Counted from the stretch's first letter, positions 37,754-47,604 are shown. The stretch is DNA of 64,000 nucleotides from Luteibacter sp. dw_328 (GCF_018449605.1 NZ_JAAVUW010000009.1:124001-188000), one strand, 5' to 3'. Translations and numbers: made by a program. Notes: generated by a model from the letters alone, not told the origin.

Positions 37754-38899
37754 ATGACCCTCGCCCTCGTCAACGGCCGCGTCCTTACCGATAACGGATT
37801 CCAGGGTGGCTTTGCCGTCCTCATCGACGACGGAAAAATCACCGGGCTCGCGCTGCCCTCCGATCCGCGCGTGCGCGCGGCCGAGCGCCACGATCTCGGT
37901 GGCCGCACCCTGCTGCCCGGCTTTATCGACTGCCAGGTCAACGGCGGCGGTGGCGTGCTGTTCAACGACGTACCCACCGTCGATGCGATCCGCAGGATCG
38001 GCGAGGCGCATGCGAAGTTCGGCACGACCGGCTTCCTGCCTACCCTCATCAGCGACGATGTCGACGTCATGGCGAAGGCTATCGACGCCGTGAACGAAGC
38101 CGTGGCCCAGGGCGTGCCCGGCGTGCTCGGCATCCATCTCGAAGGCCCGTTCATCGCGCCCGAACGCAAGGGGGTGCACGATCCGGCCAAGTTCCGCATC
38201 GCCGATGCGAGTGACGTGGCGATGGTCGCGCGCCGCCATGGTGGCGTCACCTTGCTCACCCTCGCACCGGAACGCGCCAGCGCCGCCGTGCTGCAGGAGC
38301 TGGTCGCCAACGGCGTCATCGTCGCTGCCGGCCACACCGCCGCCGACTACGACACCACGCGTAACGCGCTGGCCACTGGCATTCGCGGCTTCACGCACCT
38401 GTTCAACGCCATGACCCCGTTCACCAGCCGCGAACCTGGTGTGGTCGGTGCCGCACTCGAGGATCCCGCCAGCTGGTGCGGTCTGATTGTCGACGGCCAC
38501 CACGTGCATCCGGCTTCCTTGCGTGTCGCCATCGCGGCGAAGGCGCGCGAGAAGATGATGCTGGTGACCGATGCCATGCCGCCGGTCGGCTCCGACGACC
38601 CGACCTTCGTGCTGAAGGGCGAGACGATCACGGTGAAGGACGGTGTCTGCCAGACCGCCGACGGCACCCTGGCCGGCTCCGCGCTGGACATGGCCACGGC
38701 CGTACGCAACACGATCAACATGGTCGGCGTGCCTTATGACGAAGCCGCCCGCATGGCCTCGACCTACCCGGCCGCCTTCCTCGGCCTCGGCGCCACACAC
38801 GGTCACATCGCCGCCGGCTACCGGGCCGACCTGGTCGTGATGGACCACAACCACGAGGTCGTCGAGACCTGGATCGGTGGCGTCCGCGTCGTCGGCTGA
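37754..38899 (+). CDS. nagA: N-acetylglucosamine-6-phosphate deacetylase
   Basis: This 381-residue amidohydrolase removes acetate from GlcNAc-6-P. Metal and substrate residues appear in LPGFIDCQVNG, HLEGPFIAP (metal Glu), AAGHTAADY, THLFNAM and the catalytic Asp in VTDAMPP. GGAG lies 8 bases upstream of the ATG. It follows nagB-II by 17 bases as the last gene of the operon. Together with the kinase and NagB-II it completes the path from GlcNAc to fructose-6-P. Assignment is secure. Confidence 0.95.
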   Translation: MTLALVNGRVLTDNGFQGGFAVLIDDGKITGLALPSDPRVRAAERHDLGGRTLLPGFIDCQVNGGGGVLFNDVPTVDAIRRIGEAHAKFGTTGFLPTLISDDVDVMAKAIDAVNEAVAQGVPGVLGIHLEGPFIAPERKGVHDPAKFRIADASDVAMVARRHGGVTLLTLAPERASAAVLQELVANGVIVAAGHTAADYDTTRNALATGIRGFTHLFNAMTPFTSREPGVVGAALEDPASWCGLIVDGHHVHPASLRVAIAAKAREKMMLVTDAMPPVGSDDPTFVLKGETITVKDGVCQTADGTLAGSALDMATAVRNTINMVGVPYDEAARMASTYPAAFLGLGATHGHIAAGYRADLVVMDHNHEVVETWIGGVRVVG

Positions 38900-38957
38900 C
38901 AGCGTAACATTTGTTAAATCCGCGTGACATGAACCCGGCGGCCCGCTAGAGTGGCGC

Positions 38958-39166
38958 CGTTCGGGTGTCCCGGCCGGCGGTCGCTGGTGGGATGAAACGG
39001 GAAGCCGGTGCGTCGCCTCGCGACTATTCCGGCACTGCCCCCGCAACGGTAAGCGACAGGAAGGCCTGAAGGTCTTTACGGAAACCGGCCATACGCCACT
39101 GCGAAAGCGGGAAGGCGCCGGGTTCCGCCACGGCAGGTGGCTGACGCGAGTCCGGAGACCGGCCCG
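38958..39166 (+). ncRNA. Cobalamin (AdoCbl) riboswitch
   Basis: Conserved blocks appear in the right order: GGGAAGCCGGTG, ACTGCCCCCGCAACGGTAA, the B12 box GCCACTG at 39095-39101, and GAGTCCGGAGACCGGCC. These are the hallmark segments of the cobalamin riboswitch. It lies in the leader of btuB, which fits control of B12 uptake by B12 itself. Confidence 0.95.
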
Positions 39167-39174
39167 ATGCATTC

Positions 39175-39202
39175 GCCTCGCGACACTCGCGGGGCGTTTT
39201 AT
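39175..39202 (+). terminator. Terminator expression platform of the riboswitch
   Basis: GCCTCGCG pairs with CGCGGGGC around a 5-base loop and is followed by GTTTTAT. Its place just after the aptamer suggests premature termination when cobalamin is bound. The remaining 116 bases to btuB show nothing else beyond its ribosome site. Confidence 0.7.
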
Positions 39203-39318
39203 GTTGGGCGATTCGCGGAGGGCGGATCCGGACAGCGTTCCGGGTCGATCCGTGCCCGCATGCCGTTCGCCGTTTGTCCTCCGTGTCGTCTTTAGCGACG
39301 CACTAAGGAAACGGCTCC

Positions 39319-41202
39319 ATGAAGAAGACCCTGCTCGCGATGGCCCTGCTGTCGTCCATCGCCGCCGCCCACGCGGCCGACGCTCCCGCCGAGAAGCTCG
39401 ATCCGGTGGTGGTCACGGCCAACCGTGCGGCCACGCCGCTCGACGAAGTGCTCGCCCCGGTCACGCTGATCACCCGCGAGGACATCGAGCGCCTGCAGCC
39501 GGTCAGCGTGCAGGACCTGCTCACCGGCCTGCCGGGCATCGTCATGGCGAACACCGGTGGCATCGGCCAGCAGACCTCGCTGTTCATGCGCGGCACCAAC
39601 TCGTCGCACACCCTGGTCCTATTGGACGGTGTGCGCGTCGGCACGGTCGGTGCCGGCATCCCGGCCTACGAGCAGCTGCCGGTGGACCAGATCGACCACA
39701 TCGAGATCGTTCGCGGCCCGCAGTCGAGCCTGTATGGCTCGGACGCCATCGGTGGCGTCATCCAGATCTTCACCCGCCACGGCCAGGCCGGCGAAGCGCC
39801 CACGCCTTCGGTGTCGGTCACCGGTGGTAGCCACGGCTACACCGACGGCCAGTTCGGCCTGTCCGGTGGCACGCAGCACAGCTGGTACAACGCCAGCCTC
39901 GGCGGCCAGTACACCTCGGGCATCAATGCCTGCCGCGTCGGCGCGGGCGAGGCCTTCAAAGGCTGCTTCACCGACGAGCCCGACCATGACGCCTACCGCA
40001 CCTATAACGGCGCGCTCTCCGGCGGCTACCGCTGGGACGACGGCACGGAGCTCACCGGCAGCTGGCTGCGTAGCAAGGGCGACATCGAATACGACGGTGA
40101 CTTCCAGAACCTGACCCGCCGCTCGCAGCAGGTCGCCGGCACCAAGCTCGCGTTCAACGCGCTGGAGAACTGGCGCATGTCGATCAGCCTGGGCCAGAAC
40201 CAGGACCGCGCCGACAACTACCTCAACGGCGCCGACAAGACCCTGGACTTCGTGAACTACGGCGTCGACAAGGCGCGCGTGGGTTACCTGTACTCCAAGC
40301 GTAACCAGGCCTCCTGGCAGAACGATTTCACGCTCGCTCCGGGCCAGACGCTCAGCGTCGGCGTGGACTTCCAGCAGGAAAAGCTCAAGAGCGACACGGA
40401 TTACCTGAAGGACACGCGCGAGAACACCGGCGTGTTCGCGCTGTACCAGGGCATCTTCGGCGCCAATGAGATCCAGCTGTCGGCACGTCACGACCACAAC
40501 AACCAGTTCGGCAACCACACCACCGGCCAGGCCGCGTACGGCTTCCGCTTCGACAACGGCATGAAGGTCACCGCCTCCTACGGCACCGCGTTCCACGCGC
40601 CGACCTTCAACGACGAGTACTACCCGTACGGCGCGCCGGTGAACCTGAGCCCGGAGAAGTCGCGCACGGCCGAGATCGGCCTGTCGGCCCGCCCGGGCAT
40701 CTGGAACTGGGCGGTCAACGCCTACCAGACCCGGGTGAACGACCTGATCGGCTTCGATGCGAATTTCCTGCCGATCAACGTCAGCAAGGCGCGCATCCGT
40801 GGCGTTGAAGGACAGCTGGGCGCGGACGTGGACGGCTGGCACCTGCGCGGCTACGCCACCCTGCAGCAGCCGAAGGACCGTGACAGCGGTGACGAGTACA
40901 ACAACCTCCTGGCCCGTCGTCCCAAGCGCACCGCCCGCGTGGACGTGGACCGCGATCTCGGCGCCTTCACCGTGGGTGGCTCGGTCTACTCCGCCGGTTA
41001 CAGCTACGACGATGCCGCGAATACGACACGCCTGGGCGGCTACGCGACGGCGGATGTTCGTGCCACCTGGCACGTGGATAGCGACTGGAGCGTCCAGGGT
41101 CGCCTGGCCAATGTGTTCGATCGTCGCTATGAGACCGCCGCGTATTACAACCAGCTGGGGCGGACGTATTACCTGACCGTGCGGTATTCGCCGGCGCGTT
41201 GA
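39319..41202 (+). CDS. btuB: TonB-dependent vitamin B12 receptor
   Basis: This 627-residue outer-membrane receptor has a signal peptide at 1-19 (ending AAHA), TonB box DPVVVTA, plug domain with RGPQSSLYGSDAIGGVIQI, and a 22-strand barrel ending in a short aromatic strand (YYLTVRYSPAR). Length and plug match BtuB, and the cobalamin riboswitch in its leader makes the substrate nearly certain. AAGGAAACGG precedes the ATG. No btuCDF or cob genes are present in the window. Confidence 0.94.
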   Translation: MKKTLLAMALLSSIAAAHAADAPAEKLDPVVVTANRAATPLDEVLAPVTLITREDIERLQPVSVQDLLTGLPGIVMANTGGIGQQTSLFMRGTNSSHTLVLLDGVRVGTVGAGIPAYEQLPVDQIDHIEIVRGPQSSLYGSDAIGGVIQIFTRHGQAGEAPTPSVSVTGGSHGYTDGQFGLSGGTQHSWYNASLGGQYTSGINACRVGAGEAFKGCFTDEPDHDAYRTYNGALSGGYRWDDGTELTGSWLRSKGDIEYDGDFQNLTRRSQQVAGTKLAFNALENWRMSISLGQNQDRADNYLNGADKTLDFVNYGVDKARVGYLYSKRNQASWQNDFTLAPGQTLSVGVDFQQEKLKSDTDYLKDTRENTGVFALYQGIFGANEIQLSARHDHNNQFGNHTTGQAAYGFRFDNGMKVTASYGTAFHAPTFNDEYYPYGAPVNLSPEKSRTAEIGLSARPGIWNWAVNAYQTRVNDLIGFDANFLPINVSKARIRGVEGQLGADVDGWHLRGYATLQQPKDRDSGDEYNNLLARRPKRTARVDVDRDLGAFTVGGSVYSAGYSYDDAANTTRLGGYATADVRATWHVDSDWSVQGRLANVFDRRYETAAYYNQLGRTYYLTVRYSPAR

Positions 41203-41210
41203 GGCACCCC

Positions 41211-41294
41211 CATCGCCGATGAATCGGCTCCCACAGGAGAACTGCTGGCCCCTTCAAGGTGGCAAGTCTTTTGTGGGAGCCGCTTCAGCGGCGA
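41211..41294. repeat. REPIN: mixed inverted pair of REP-like elements
   Basis: The copy at 41211-41236 has the GATTCATC stem with a GTGG head, and the facing copy at 41271-41294 has the GCTTCAGC stem with GTGG. It lies just after btuB. The mixed pair shows that the two stem types can combine. The following 41295-41438 holds a small CCTGCC/GGCAGG hairpin but no gene. Confidence 0.85.
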
Positions 41295-41438
41295 TTCCCT
41301 ATGTTTTGCCTCGATATAAATGAACGCGACACCCCTGCCTTCCGGCAGGGCCCCCACTAAAGGCACACGCGACACCGTCGCGCTGCCGTCATAAAGTCCA
41401 CGGGCGCGGGTATGCTTCCCGCGATCACAGGAAGTGTC

Positions 41439-44400
41439 GTGAACTTTTTTGCACCATTCATTCGCCGGCCGAGAGGTACGTCGCTGCTTGCGGCGGGCCT
41501 GACCCTTGCCGGTGCGATCGCATACATGCTGCTTGGCGTGGCCGCGCTGCCCTCGATCGAGGTGCCGGCGGTATTCATCCAGACCCAGATGCCGGGCGCC
41601 AACGCGCAGACCATGGCGTCGACCATCATCGCGCCCCTGGAACGCCACCTCGGCCAGATTCCGGGCGTCGACCAGATGTACTCGAACAGCTCCGAAGGGG
41701 CTGGCTTCGTTCGTGTCCGCTTCACCATGGACCGCAGTACTGACGCTGCCGCACGCGACGTGCAGGCGGCCATCAACGCGGCCGCGGCCGATCTGCCGGC
41801 CGGCATGCCCTCGCCGCCGCAGTACTTCAAGTTCGATACCGGGCAGATTCCCGTCCTCCTCGTCGCCTTCACTTCGAAGACGATGCCGCCGGACAAACTG
41901 TTCGACGTGGTCAATACGCTGATCATGCCCAGTGTGAAGCAGATCGACGGCGTCTCGCGCGTGCAGGTGTTCGGTGGCACGCCGCATGCCGTGCGCATCG
42001 AGCTGGATACCAATGCGCTGTCGTCCAAGCAGCTGACGGCCAACGACGTTTCCAATGCACTGAACGCGGCCAACGTGAATTCCCCGCAGGGTGTGCTGTC
42101 CGACGGCGTCACGCAGATGACCGTGACCGCCAACGACGGACTGCGCGAGCCGGAAGATTTCGCCAACATCCTCATCGCCGTGCGCAACAACGTACCGGTA
42201 CGCTTGTCCGACATCGCCAAGGTGACCAGCGGCGAGCAGGATCAGTACCAGGCGGCGTGGTTCCAGGGCGACCGCTCGGTCACCATGCAGATCAGCAAGC
42301 GGCCGGAGGCCAACTCCATTGCCACGGCCGAGGCGATCCGCGCCGCCTTGCCGCGCTTCCAGTCGTCGTTGCCCGCCGATGCCGTGGTGACGCCGATCTT
42401 CGACCTCACGCAGACCACCCAGTCGGCCCTGCACGAGGTAAAGGTCGCGCTGCTCATCAGTATCGTGATGGTGGTGCTGGTGATGATGGTGTTCCTGCGT
42501 CGCCTGGGCCCCACCCTGATCGCCACGCTCAGCGTGCCGCTGTCGCTGGCTGGCGCGTTCGTGGTGATGTGGATCCTCGGTTACACGCTCAACACCATGT
42601 CGCTGATGGCGCTGGTGCTGTGCATCGGCTTCGTCGTGGACGATGCGATCGTGGTGATCGAGAACATCGTTCGCCATATGGAGAATGGAACGGGCCCGAT
42701 GCCAGCCTCGCTGGAAGGCGTACGCGAGATCGGGTTCACCGTCGTCTCGATCACGCTGTCGCTGATCGCCGTGTTCGCGCCACTGCTGTTCGGCAACAAC
42801 ATGATCACCAAGCTGCTGCGCGAGTTCTCGGTGACGCTTGCCGCCGCCGTGGTGATCTCGGCCGTCGTCTCGCTGACCCTGACGCCGGCGTTGTGCGCCA
42901 GGTATCTCAAGCACGACGATGCCGATCGCAAGGTAAGCCGCTGGGAGCGTGCGCTCGAGCGCTTCGATCGTGGCCTTCTCGGCACGTACGAACGCGCGCT
43001 CAACTGGGCTATGCGGCATCGGCGGGTGATGCGCTGGCAGCCGCTGATCCTGCTGTTCGCGACGTTTGCGCTTGGCTTCGCGGTGGTGAAAACCGCTGGC
43101 GGCAATTTCATGCCCGACGAAGATACCGGCATGCTGCAGGCCGAGGTGACCGCGGACGCGAACATCTCGCCAGACGAAATGTCACGCCGGCTCAAGCGCG
43201 TCGGCGACATCATGCAGAACGACCCCACGGTCGCCGATGTAAACACCATCCTCGGCAGCGGCAATGACGGCGCGGCCGTCGGCAACTCCGGCCTGATGTT
43301 CATCGACCTCAAGCCGAAGGGCAGCGGGCCGGACCATCGCAAGGAATCGATCAAGGAGATCATGGAGCGCCTCGGTAAGCAGTACGAGAAGCTCTCCGAT
43401 GTCCAGGTTTTCATGAGCCCCGTGCAGTTCCTCGGCGGCGGTGGGAATAACGGCAACCGCGGGCAGTACTCGTTCCAGCTGATCAGCACCGGCGGCGAGA
43501 ACCTCCAGCCCTGGGTGATGAAGCTGGTGCGCAAGATGCGCACGATTCCCGAGTTCAAGGATGTCGGAAGTGACTTCGACGTGGTCGGCAAGCAGCAGAT
43601 GCTTCAGGTGGACCGCGATTCGGCGGGGCGTCTGTCGGTTGGCATGGGCATGGTCGATTCCGCGCTTTATAACGCCTTCGGCCAGCGTCAGGTCTCGATC
43701 ATCTACTCGGATATCAACCAGTACTGGGTGGTGCTCACGGCAGCCGCGGCGCAAACGTTGAGCCCCGACGCCCTGTTGAATACCTACGTGAAGAGCGGCA
43801 CAGGCGTCATGGTGCCACTGTCCGCGCTGGCAAAGATCGCCCCGGTCGCGACGCCCACCACGATCACTCACCAGAACCAGCTCGAATCGGCCGACATCAC
43901 CTACAACCTTCCGCCGAAGATCGCCCCGGACAAGGGCAACGCCATGGTCGAGGAGGCCGTGCGCCAGCTCAACCTGCCCGAGGGGATCCGCATGGACTTC
44001 ACTGGCACGAACCAGCGGCTGAAAGATGCTCAATCCAATGGCATGGTGTTGTTGATCGGGGCGATCCTCGCCGTCTATATCGTGCTGGGCATTCTCTACG
44101 AGAGCCTCGGGCATCCGTTGACGATCATCTCCACACTGCCGGCCGCGGGCGCGGGTGCCTTCCTCGCCATGCTGATCACGCAGCAGCAGCTCACGCTGAT
44201 GACGATCATCGCGGTGCTGTTGTTGATCGGCATCGTGAAGAAGAACGCCATCCTGATGGTCGATTTCGCGCTCGTCGCGCAACGCGAGTACGGGATGTCG
44301 CCCGTGGAGGCGATCCGTCAGGCCGCGCTGGTGCGGTTCCGACCCATCACCATGACCACCCTGGTGGCGATGGGCGCAGCGCTTCCGCTGGCGATCGGCT

Positions 44401-44600
44401 TCGGCGTGGGTTCGGAGATGCGTCGCCCGCTCGGTATCGCGATCGTCGGCGGCCTGCTGGTATCGCAGCTCCTGACCTTGCTCAGCACGCCGGCGATCTA
44501 CCTGTGGAACCACGATCGCAAGATTCGCGTGGCACGGCGCAAGCACCGTCGCATGCTCAAGCGCCGCTACAAGAACTGGTTGAAAATCCGCAAAGCCTGA
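41439..44600 (+). CDS. RND-family efflux transporter permease, stand-alone
   Basis: This 1053-residue inner-membrane pump of the HAE1 type has 12 membrane helices and two large periplasmic loops. Proton-relay residues are present in VDDAIVVIENIVRHMENG (Asp-Asp in helix 4) and KKNAILMVDFA (Lys in helix 10). I prefer GTG at 41439, with AGGAAG 6 bases upstream, over ATG at 41412, which has no ribosome site. Unusually no membrane-fusion or outer-membrane partner gene is adjacent. It converges with the MATE gene. The substrate is unknown. Confidence 0.9.
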   Translation: MNFFAPFIRRPRGTSLLAAGLTLAGAIAYMLLGVAALPSIEVPAVFIQTQMPGANAQTMASTIIAPLERHLGQIPGVDQMYSNSSEGAGFVRVRFTMDRSTDAAARDVQAAINAAAADLPAGMPSPPQYFKFDTGQIPVLLVAFTSKTMPPDKLFDVVNTLIMPSVKQIDGVSRVQVFGGTPHAVRIELDTNALSSKQLTANDVSNALNAANVNSPQGVLSDGVTQMTVTANDGLREPEDFANILIAVRNNVPVRLSDIAKVTSGEQDQYQAAWFQGDRSVTMQISKRPEANSIATAEAIRAALPRFQSSLPADAVVTPIFDLTQTTQSALHEVKVALLISIVMVVLVMMVFLRRLGPTLIATLSVPLSLAGAFVVMWILGYTLNTMSLMALVLCIGFVVDDAIVVIENIVRHMENGTGPMPASLEGVREIGFTVVSITLSLIAVFAPLLFGNNMITKLLREFSVTLAAAVVISAVVSLTLTPALCARYLKHDDADRKVSRWERALERFDRGLLGTYERALNWAMRHRRVMRWQPLILLFATFALGFAVVKTAGGNFMPDEDTGMLQAEVTADANISPDEMSRRLKRVGDIMQNDPTVADVNTILGSGNDGAAVGNSGLMFIDLKPKGSGPDHRKESIKEIMERLGKQYEKLSDVQVFMSPVQFLGGGGNNGNRGQYSFQLISTGGENLQPWVMKLVRKMRTIPEFKDVGSDFDVVGKQQMLQVDRDSAGRLSVGMGMVDSALYNAFGQRQVSIIYSDINQYWVVLTAAAAQTLSPDALLNTYVKSGTGVMVPLSALAKIAPVATPTTITHQNQLESADITYNLPPKIAPDKGNAMVEEAVRQLNLPEGIRMDFTGTNQRLKDAQSNGMVLLIGAILAVYIVLGILYESLGHPLTIISTLPAAGAGAFLAMLITQQQLTLMTIIAVLLLIGIVKKNAILMVDFALVAQREYGMSPVEAIRQAALVRFRPITMTTLVAMGAALPLAIGFGVGSEMRRPLGIAIVGGLLVSQLLTLLSTPAIYLWNHDRKIRVARRKHRRMLKRRYKNWLKIRKA

Positions 44601-44636
44601 CAATCCCGCTCCTACACGTTGCGGACAGCGTTGGGA

Positions 44637-46046
44637 TTACACCGCGGGTGTGGCGTCCACGACCGGTGCTGTGGCGGGCAACATGTGCGCCTTTTTCCAG
44701 CTGCCACGACGGTAGTACACCGTCGTGATCACCAGCGAGACGAGAGAGCCGACGGGGAAACTCCACCAGATCGCATCCGCACCGATGACCGGTTCGAGCA
44801 GCGCCGCGAAGGGATAACGCACGAGCCACATCGAGATGATAAGCACGACCAGCGGCAGCATCACCGCACCCGTGGCGCGCACCACACCGAACATCACGAA
44901 GGTCACGCCGAACAGCAGGAAGGACCAGACCACGATGTGGTTGAGGTGCTGGGCGATACCGATGGCCGAGCTGTCACTGCCCAGGAACAGCACCAGCGCC
45001 GCGCGGTTGAACAGGTAGATGATGAGCACCAGCGTGCCGGTCAGTGCGAAGTTGGTCAGCACACCGGCGCGCCCGATGCCCGCGACGCGATCCCAACGCT
45101 TCGCGCCGACGTTCTGCGCCACCATCGAGGACACCGCGCTGCCGATCGCCAGTGCGGGCATCTGGATGTACGTCCACAGCTGCGAAGCAGCGCCGAAGGC
45201 CGCCGTGGTCTGCGAGCCGTGCCGATTGACCAGCGACATCATGATGATGGCCGACGACGCGATCACGACCATCTGCGCGCCCATGGGCAACCCTTTCGCC
45301 AGCAGGCTTTTGAGGATGGCGACATCGGGTACGAGCAGACGCAGTTCGTGACGGTGGATGCACAGGAAATATTTCTTCCGGTAGAGCCAGACGAAAAGGG
45401 CGAGCAGGGTGGTGGTCTGCGCGATGAGCGTCGCCACCGCGGAGCCGGCAATGCCCATGTGCGGCACCGGGCCGAGACCGAAGATGAAGAGTGGGTTGAG
45501 CGCGATATCGAGGATCACCGAGATCAGCATGAAGATGAAGGGCGTGCGTGAATCGCCCGCGCCTCGCAGCGTCATTCCGAGGAAGGTATAGAGGTACATC
45601 GCAGGCAGCGCGACGAAGATGATGCGCAGGTACTCGATCGCATAGGGCTGCGCGTCATGCGGCGTGCCCATGGCGCGAAGCATCGCGGGCGTGGCGATGA
45701 AGCCGCCGATGGCGACCAGCAGCGAGATCGCAACGAAGAACCCGAGGCCCGTGCCGACCACGCGGCGCGCTTCCGGAATGTCGTGCGCTCCGACCGTCTG
45801 TCCGACCAGGATCGTCGTGGCCATGCCGATGCCGAAGACCACGCCCAGAAGGAAGAACAGGATCAGGTTGGCATTGGAGGTTGCGGCGAAGGCGGCCTCG
45901 CCAAGGAAGTGACCGACCCAGATGGCATTGATCGACGCGTTCAGCGACTGCAGCACGTTCGCGCCGAGGATCGGCAGCGAGAAGAGCAGCAGCGTGCGGG
46001 CGATCGGACCTTCGGTCAGCGCAGCGCGCCTGGCCGGGAGTGTCAT
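44637..46046 (-). CDS. MATE-family efflux transporter
   Basis: This 469-residue inner-membrane protein has 12 helices in two similar halves. MATE signatures include SLPILGANVLQSLNASINAIWVGH near the N-terminus, GAGDSRTPF and the repeated positions in the second half. Such pumps export drugs or metabolites using Na+ or H+. Its ATG overlaps the stop of the upstream DUF2239 gene by 4 bases (ATGA), so translation is coupled. The substrate is unknown. Confidence 0.92.
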   Translation of the reverse strand: MTLPARRAALTEGPIARTLLLFSLPILGANVLQSLNASINAIWVGHFLGEAAFAATSNANLILFFLLGVVFGIGMATTILVGQTVGAHDIPEARRVVGTGLGFFVAISLLVAIGGFIATPAMLRAMGTPHDAQPYAIEYLRIIFVALPAMYLYTFLGMTLRGAGDSRTPFIFMLISVILDIALNPLFIFGLGPVPHMGIAGSAVATLIAQTTTLLALFVWLYRKKYFLCIHRHELRLLVPDVAILKSLLAKGLPMGAQMVVIASSAIIMMSLVNRHGSQTTAAFGAASQLWTYIQMPALAIGSAVSSMVAQNVGAKRWDRVAGIGRAGVLTNFALTGTLVLIIYLFNRAALVLFLGSDSSAIGIAQHLNHIVVWSFLLFGVTFVMFGVVRATGAVMLPLVVLIISMWLVRYPFAALLEPVIGADAIWWSFPVGSLVSLVITTVYYRRGSWKKAHMLPATAPVVDATPAV

Positions 46047-46603
46047 GCTTCACCACCCGCACGCGCAGCGAGAACACGTACGTAATCGCGGATATCCGGC
46101 GGCCATGCTTCGGTCAGCGTATCGAAGCGGACCCGGTCACTGCGGTGGAACGCACGCGATGCTTCCTCGTAATCGGGCAGGTTGCCGGCCAGCGCCATCA
46201 TCACGCGGTCCACCGCTTCGCTGGCCTGGCGCAGGCGATCCGCGGGAGCCTGCTGGCGACTCGCGGTTTCGACCAGACGGCGCAGGGCGACGGACGCGCC
46301 ACCGGGCTGGGCCGAAAGCCAGCCCCAATGTCGCGGCAGAAGGGTTACTTCCCGCGCCACGACACCCAGCTTCGGCCGCCCGGGCCCACGTTTGGCCGGC
46401 GGCTCGTGGCCCGGCAGTCGCGCCAGTACGTCGTGGGTGGTGCCGCGGTAGTCGATGTCGACGGGGCGGCCTGTACTGTCGTCGTAGATGATCGGCGAAG
46501 CGTCAGGACGCGCGTCGAGCAGATGCTTGCAGCGCTCGACCACAGCCGCGAGCGATCCCGCAGCCAGGCGCGTCATGCCATCGAAGGCGATAAAGGTGGT
46601 CAT
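46043..46603 (-). CDS. DUF2239 family protein
   Basis: This 186-residue cytosolic protein opens with TTFIAFDGMTRLAAG, contains a basic AT-hook-like segment KRGPGRPKLG near residue 75, then EVTLLPRHWGWLSAQPGGAS, which resembles a ribbon-helix-helix-type binding motif. These features match DUF2239, whose role is undescribed. The DNA-binding idea is inference. GAGA lies 5 bases upstream of the ATG. It overlaps the MATE gene by 4 bases and could act as its regulator. Confidence 0.8.
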   Translation of the reverse strand: MTTFIAFDGMTRLAAGSLAAVVERCKHLLDARPDASPIIYDDSTGRPVDIDYRGTTHDVLARLPGHEPPAKRGPGRPKLGVVAREVTLLPRHWGWLSAQPGGASVALRRLVETASRQQAPADRLRQASEAVDRVMMALAGNLPDYEEASRAFHRSDRVRFDTLTEAWPPDIRDYVRVLAARAGGEA

Positions 46604-46658
46604 CGGTGTCTCGGGAAGCGGGTGCGATGCCGCCATATTACCCGGATTAAATAAACCG

Positions 46659-47561
46659 TCAATCTCCCCGGGTAAAACCCTCTTCGGTAATCCACTCGAT
46701 GAAGGCGCGAAGACGCGCATTGTGCCGTCGGTCGGGGGGATAGACGAGATACACCGGGAGCGGCGCGGGCTGCCATGGCGCCAGCACCGGGACCAGCTCG
46801 CCCTTGGCAATGTGGTCCGCCACGGTGAAACCGAGCGCCTGCACGAGTCCGAGACCGGCAATCGCTGCCGCGGTATGCGCGTTGCTCTCGTTGACCTCCA
46901 CGGCAGCCGTAAACTCGATCTCGAACGTCCGCCCGTCTTCACGGAATCGCAGCGGGTGCATGCGACCGCTGTGTGCGGAGAAATAGCCGACCACGTCATG
47001 ACCGTCACGGACGATGTCTTCGGGTACCGCAGGCGTGCCGCGACGGGCGAGATAGGCCGGCGTGGCGCAGAGCGTCCACGACAGCTCGGCAATCTGGCGC
47101 GTGACCAGGGCGGGGTCGTCCCCCGTGCTGCGGATCGCACAGTCGATGCCTTCGCTGATCAGGTCCACGGTGCGATCCGTCACGCCCAGCTGCACGCGTA
47201 TTCCGGGGTAGCGTGCCCGGAACCCCGGCAGCGCCGGAATGATCAGGCCCGCCGCGACCGACCCGCCCGTGTCGATACGCAGGTTCCCTACAGGGTTATT
47301 GCGGCCGCCGGCCAGGGTGGTCTCGAACTCGTCGAGCTCGGCGAGCCATTGGCGGGTACGCTCGTAGTAGGCAGCTCCCTGGGCGGTCACCGTCACGCGC
47401 CGCGTGGTCCGCTCCAGCAGGCGTACACCCAGTTCGCCCTCGAGGCCCTGGATCAGCTTGGTCACCGTGGACTTCGGCATGCGCAGGGCGTCGGCCGCGC
47501 GACCGAAACCACCGGTCTCCACCAGTCGGCCGAAGACCCGGATGGCAAGAAGATGATCCAT
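46659..47561 (-). CDS. LysR-family transcriptional regulator
   Basis: This 300-residue LysR regulator has its helix-turn-helix at about 1-60 (ADALRMPKSTVTKLIQGLEG, LLERTTR) and an effector domain with VTDRTVDLISEGIDCAIR. The ATG at 47561 follows GGGGAA; an upstream in-frame start would add 13 residues. It is divergent from an SDR gene with overlapping inverted repeats in the gap, suggesting that it controls that gene and itself. The effector is unknown. Confidence 0.92.
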   Translation of the reverse strand: MDHLLAIRVFGRLVETGGFGRAADALRMPKSTVTKLIQGLEGELGVRLLERTTRRVTVTAQGAAYYERTRQWLAELDEFETTLAGGRNNPVGNLRIDTGGSVAAGLIIPALPGFRARYPGIRVQLGVTDRTVDLISEGIDCAIRSTGDDPALVTRQIAELSWTLCATPAYLARRGTPAVPEDIVRDGHDVVGYFSAHSGRMHPLRFREDGRTFEIEFTAAVEVNESNAHTAAAIAGLGLVQALGFTVADHIAKGELVPVLAPWQPAPLPVYLVYPPDRRHNARLRAFIEWITEEGFTRGD

Positions 47562-47576
47562 GGCTGTTTCCCCGCA

Positions 47577-47604
47577 GGAATAATGAAATCGCGATTCCAT
47601 TATT
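47577..47604. promoter_or_regulatory. Candidate LysR operator in second LysR/SDR gap
   Basis: Two overlapping inverted repeats, GGAAT/ATTCC and AATAATG/CATTATT, each with a 12-base spacer, lie 16 bases upstream of the LysR start. The AT-rich arms stand out against the GC-rich surroundings. Confidence 0.45.
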
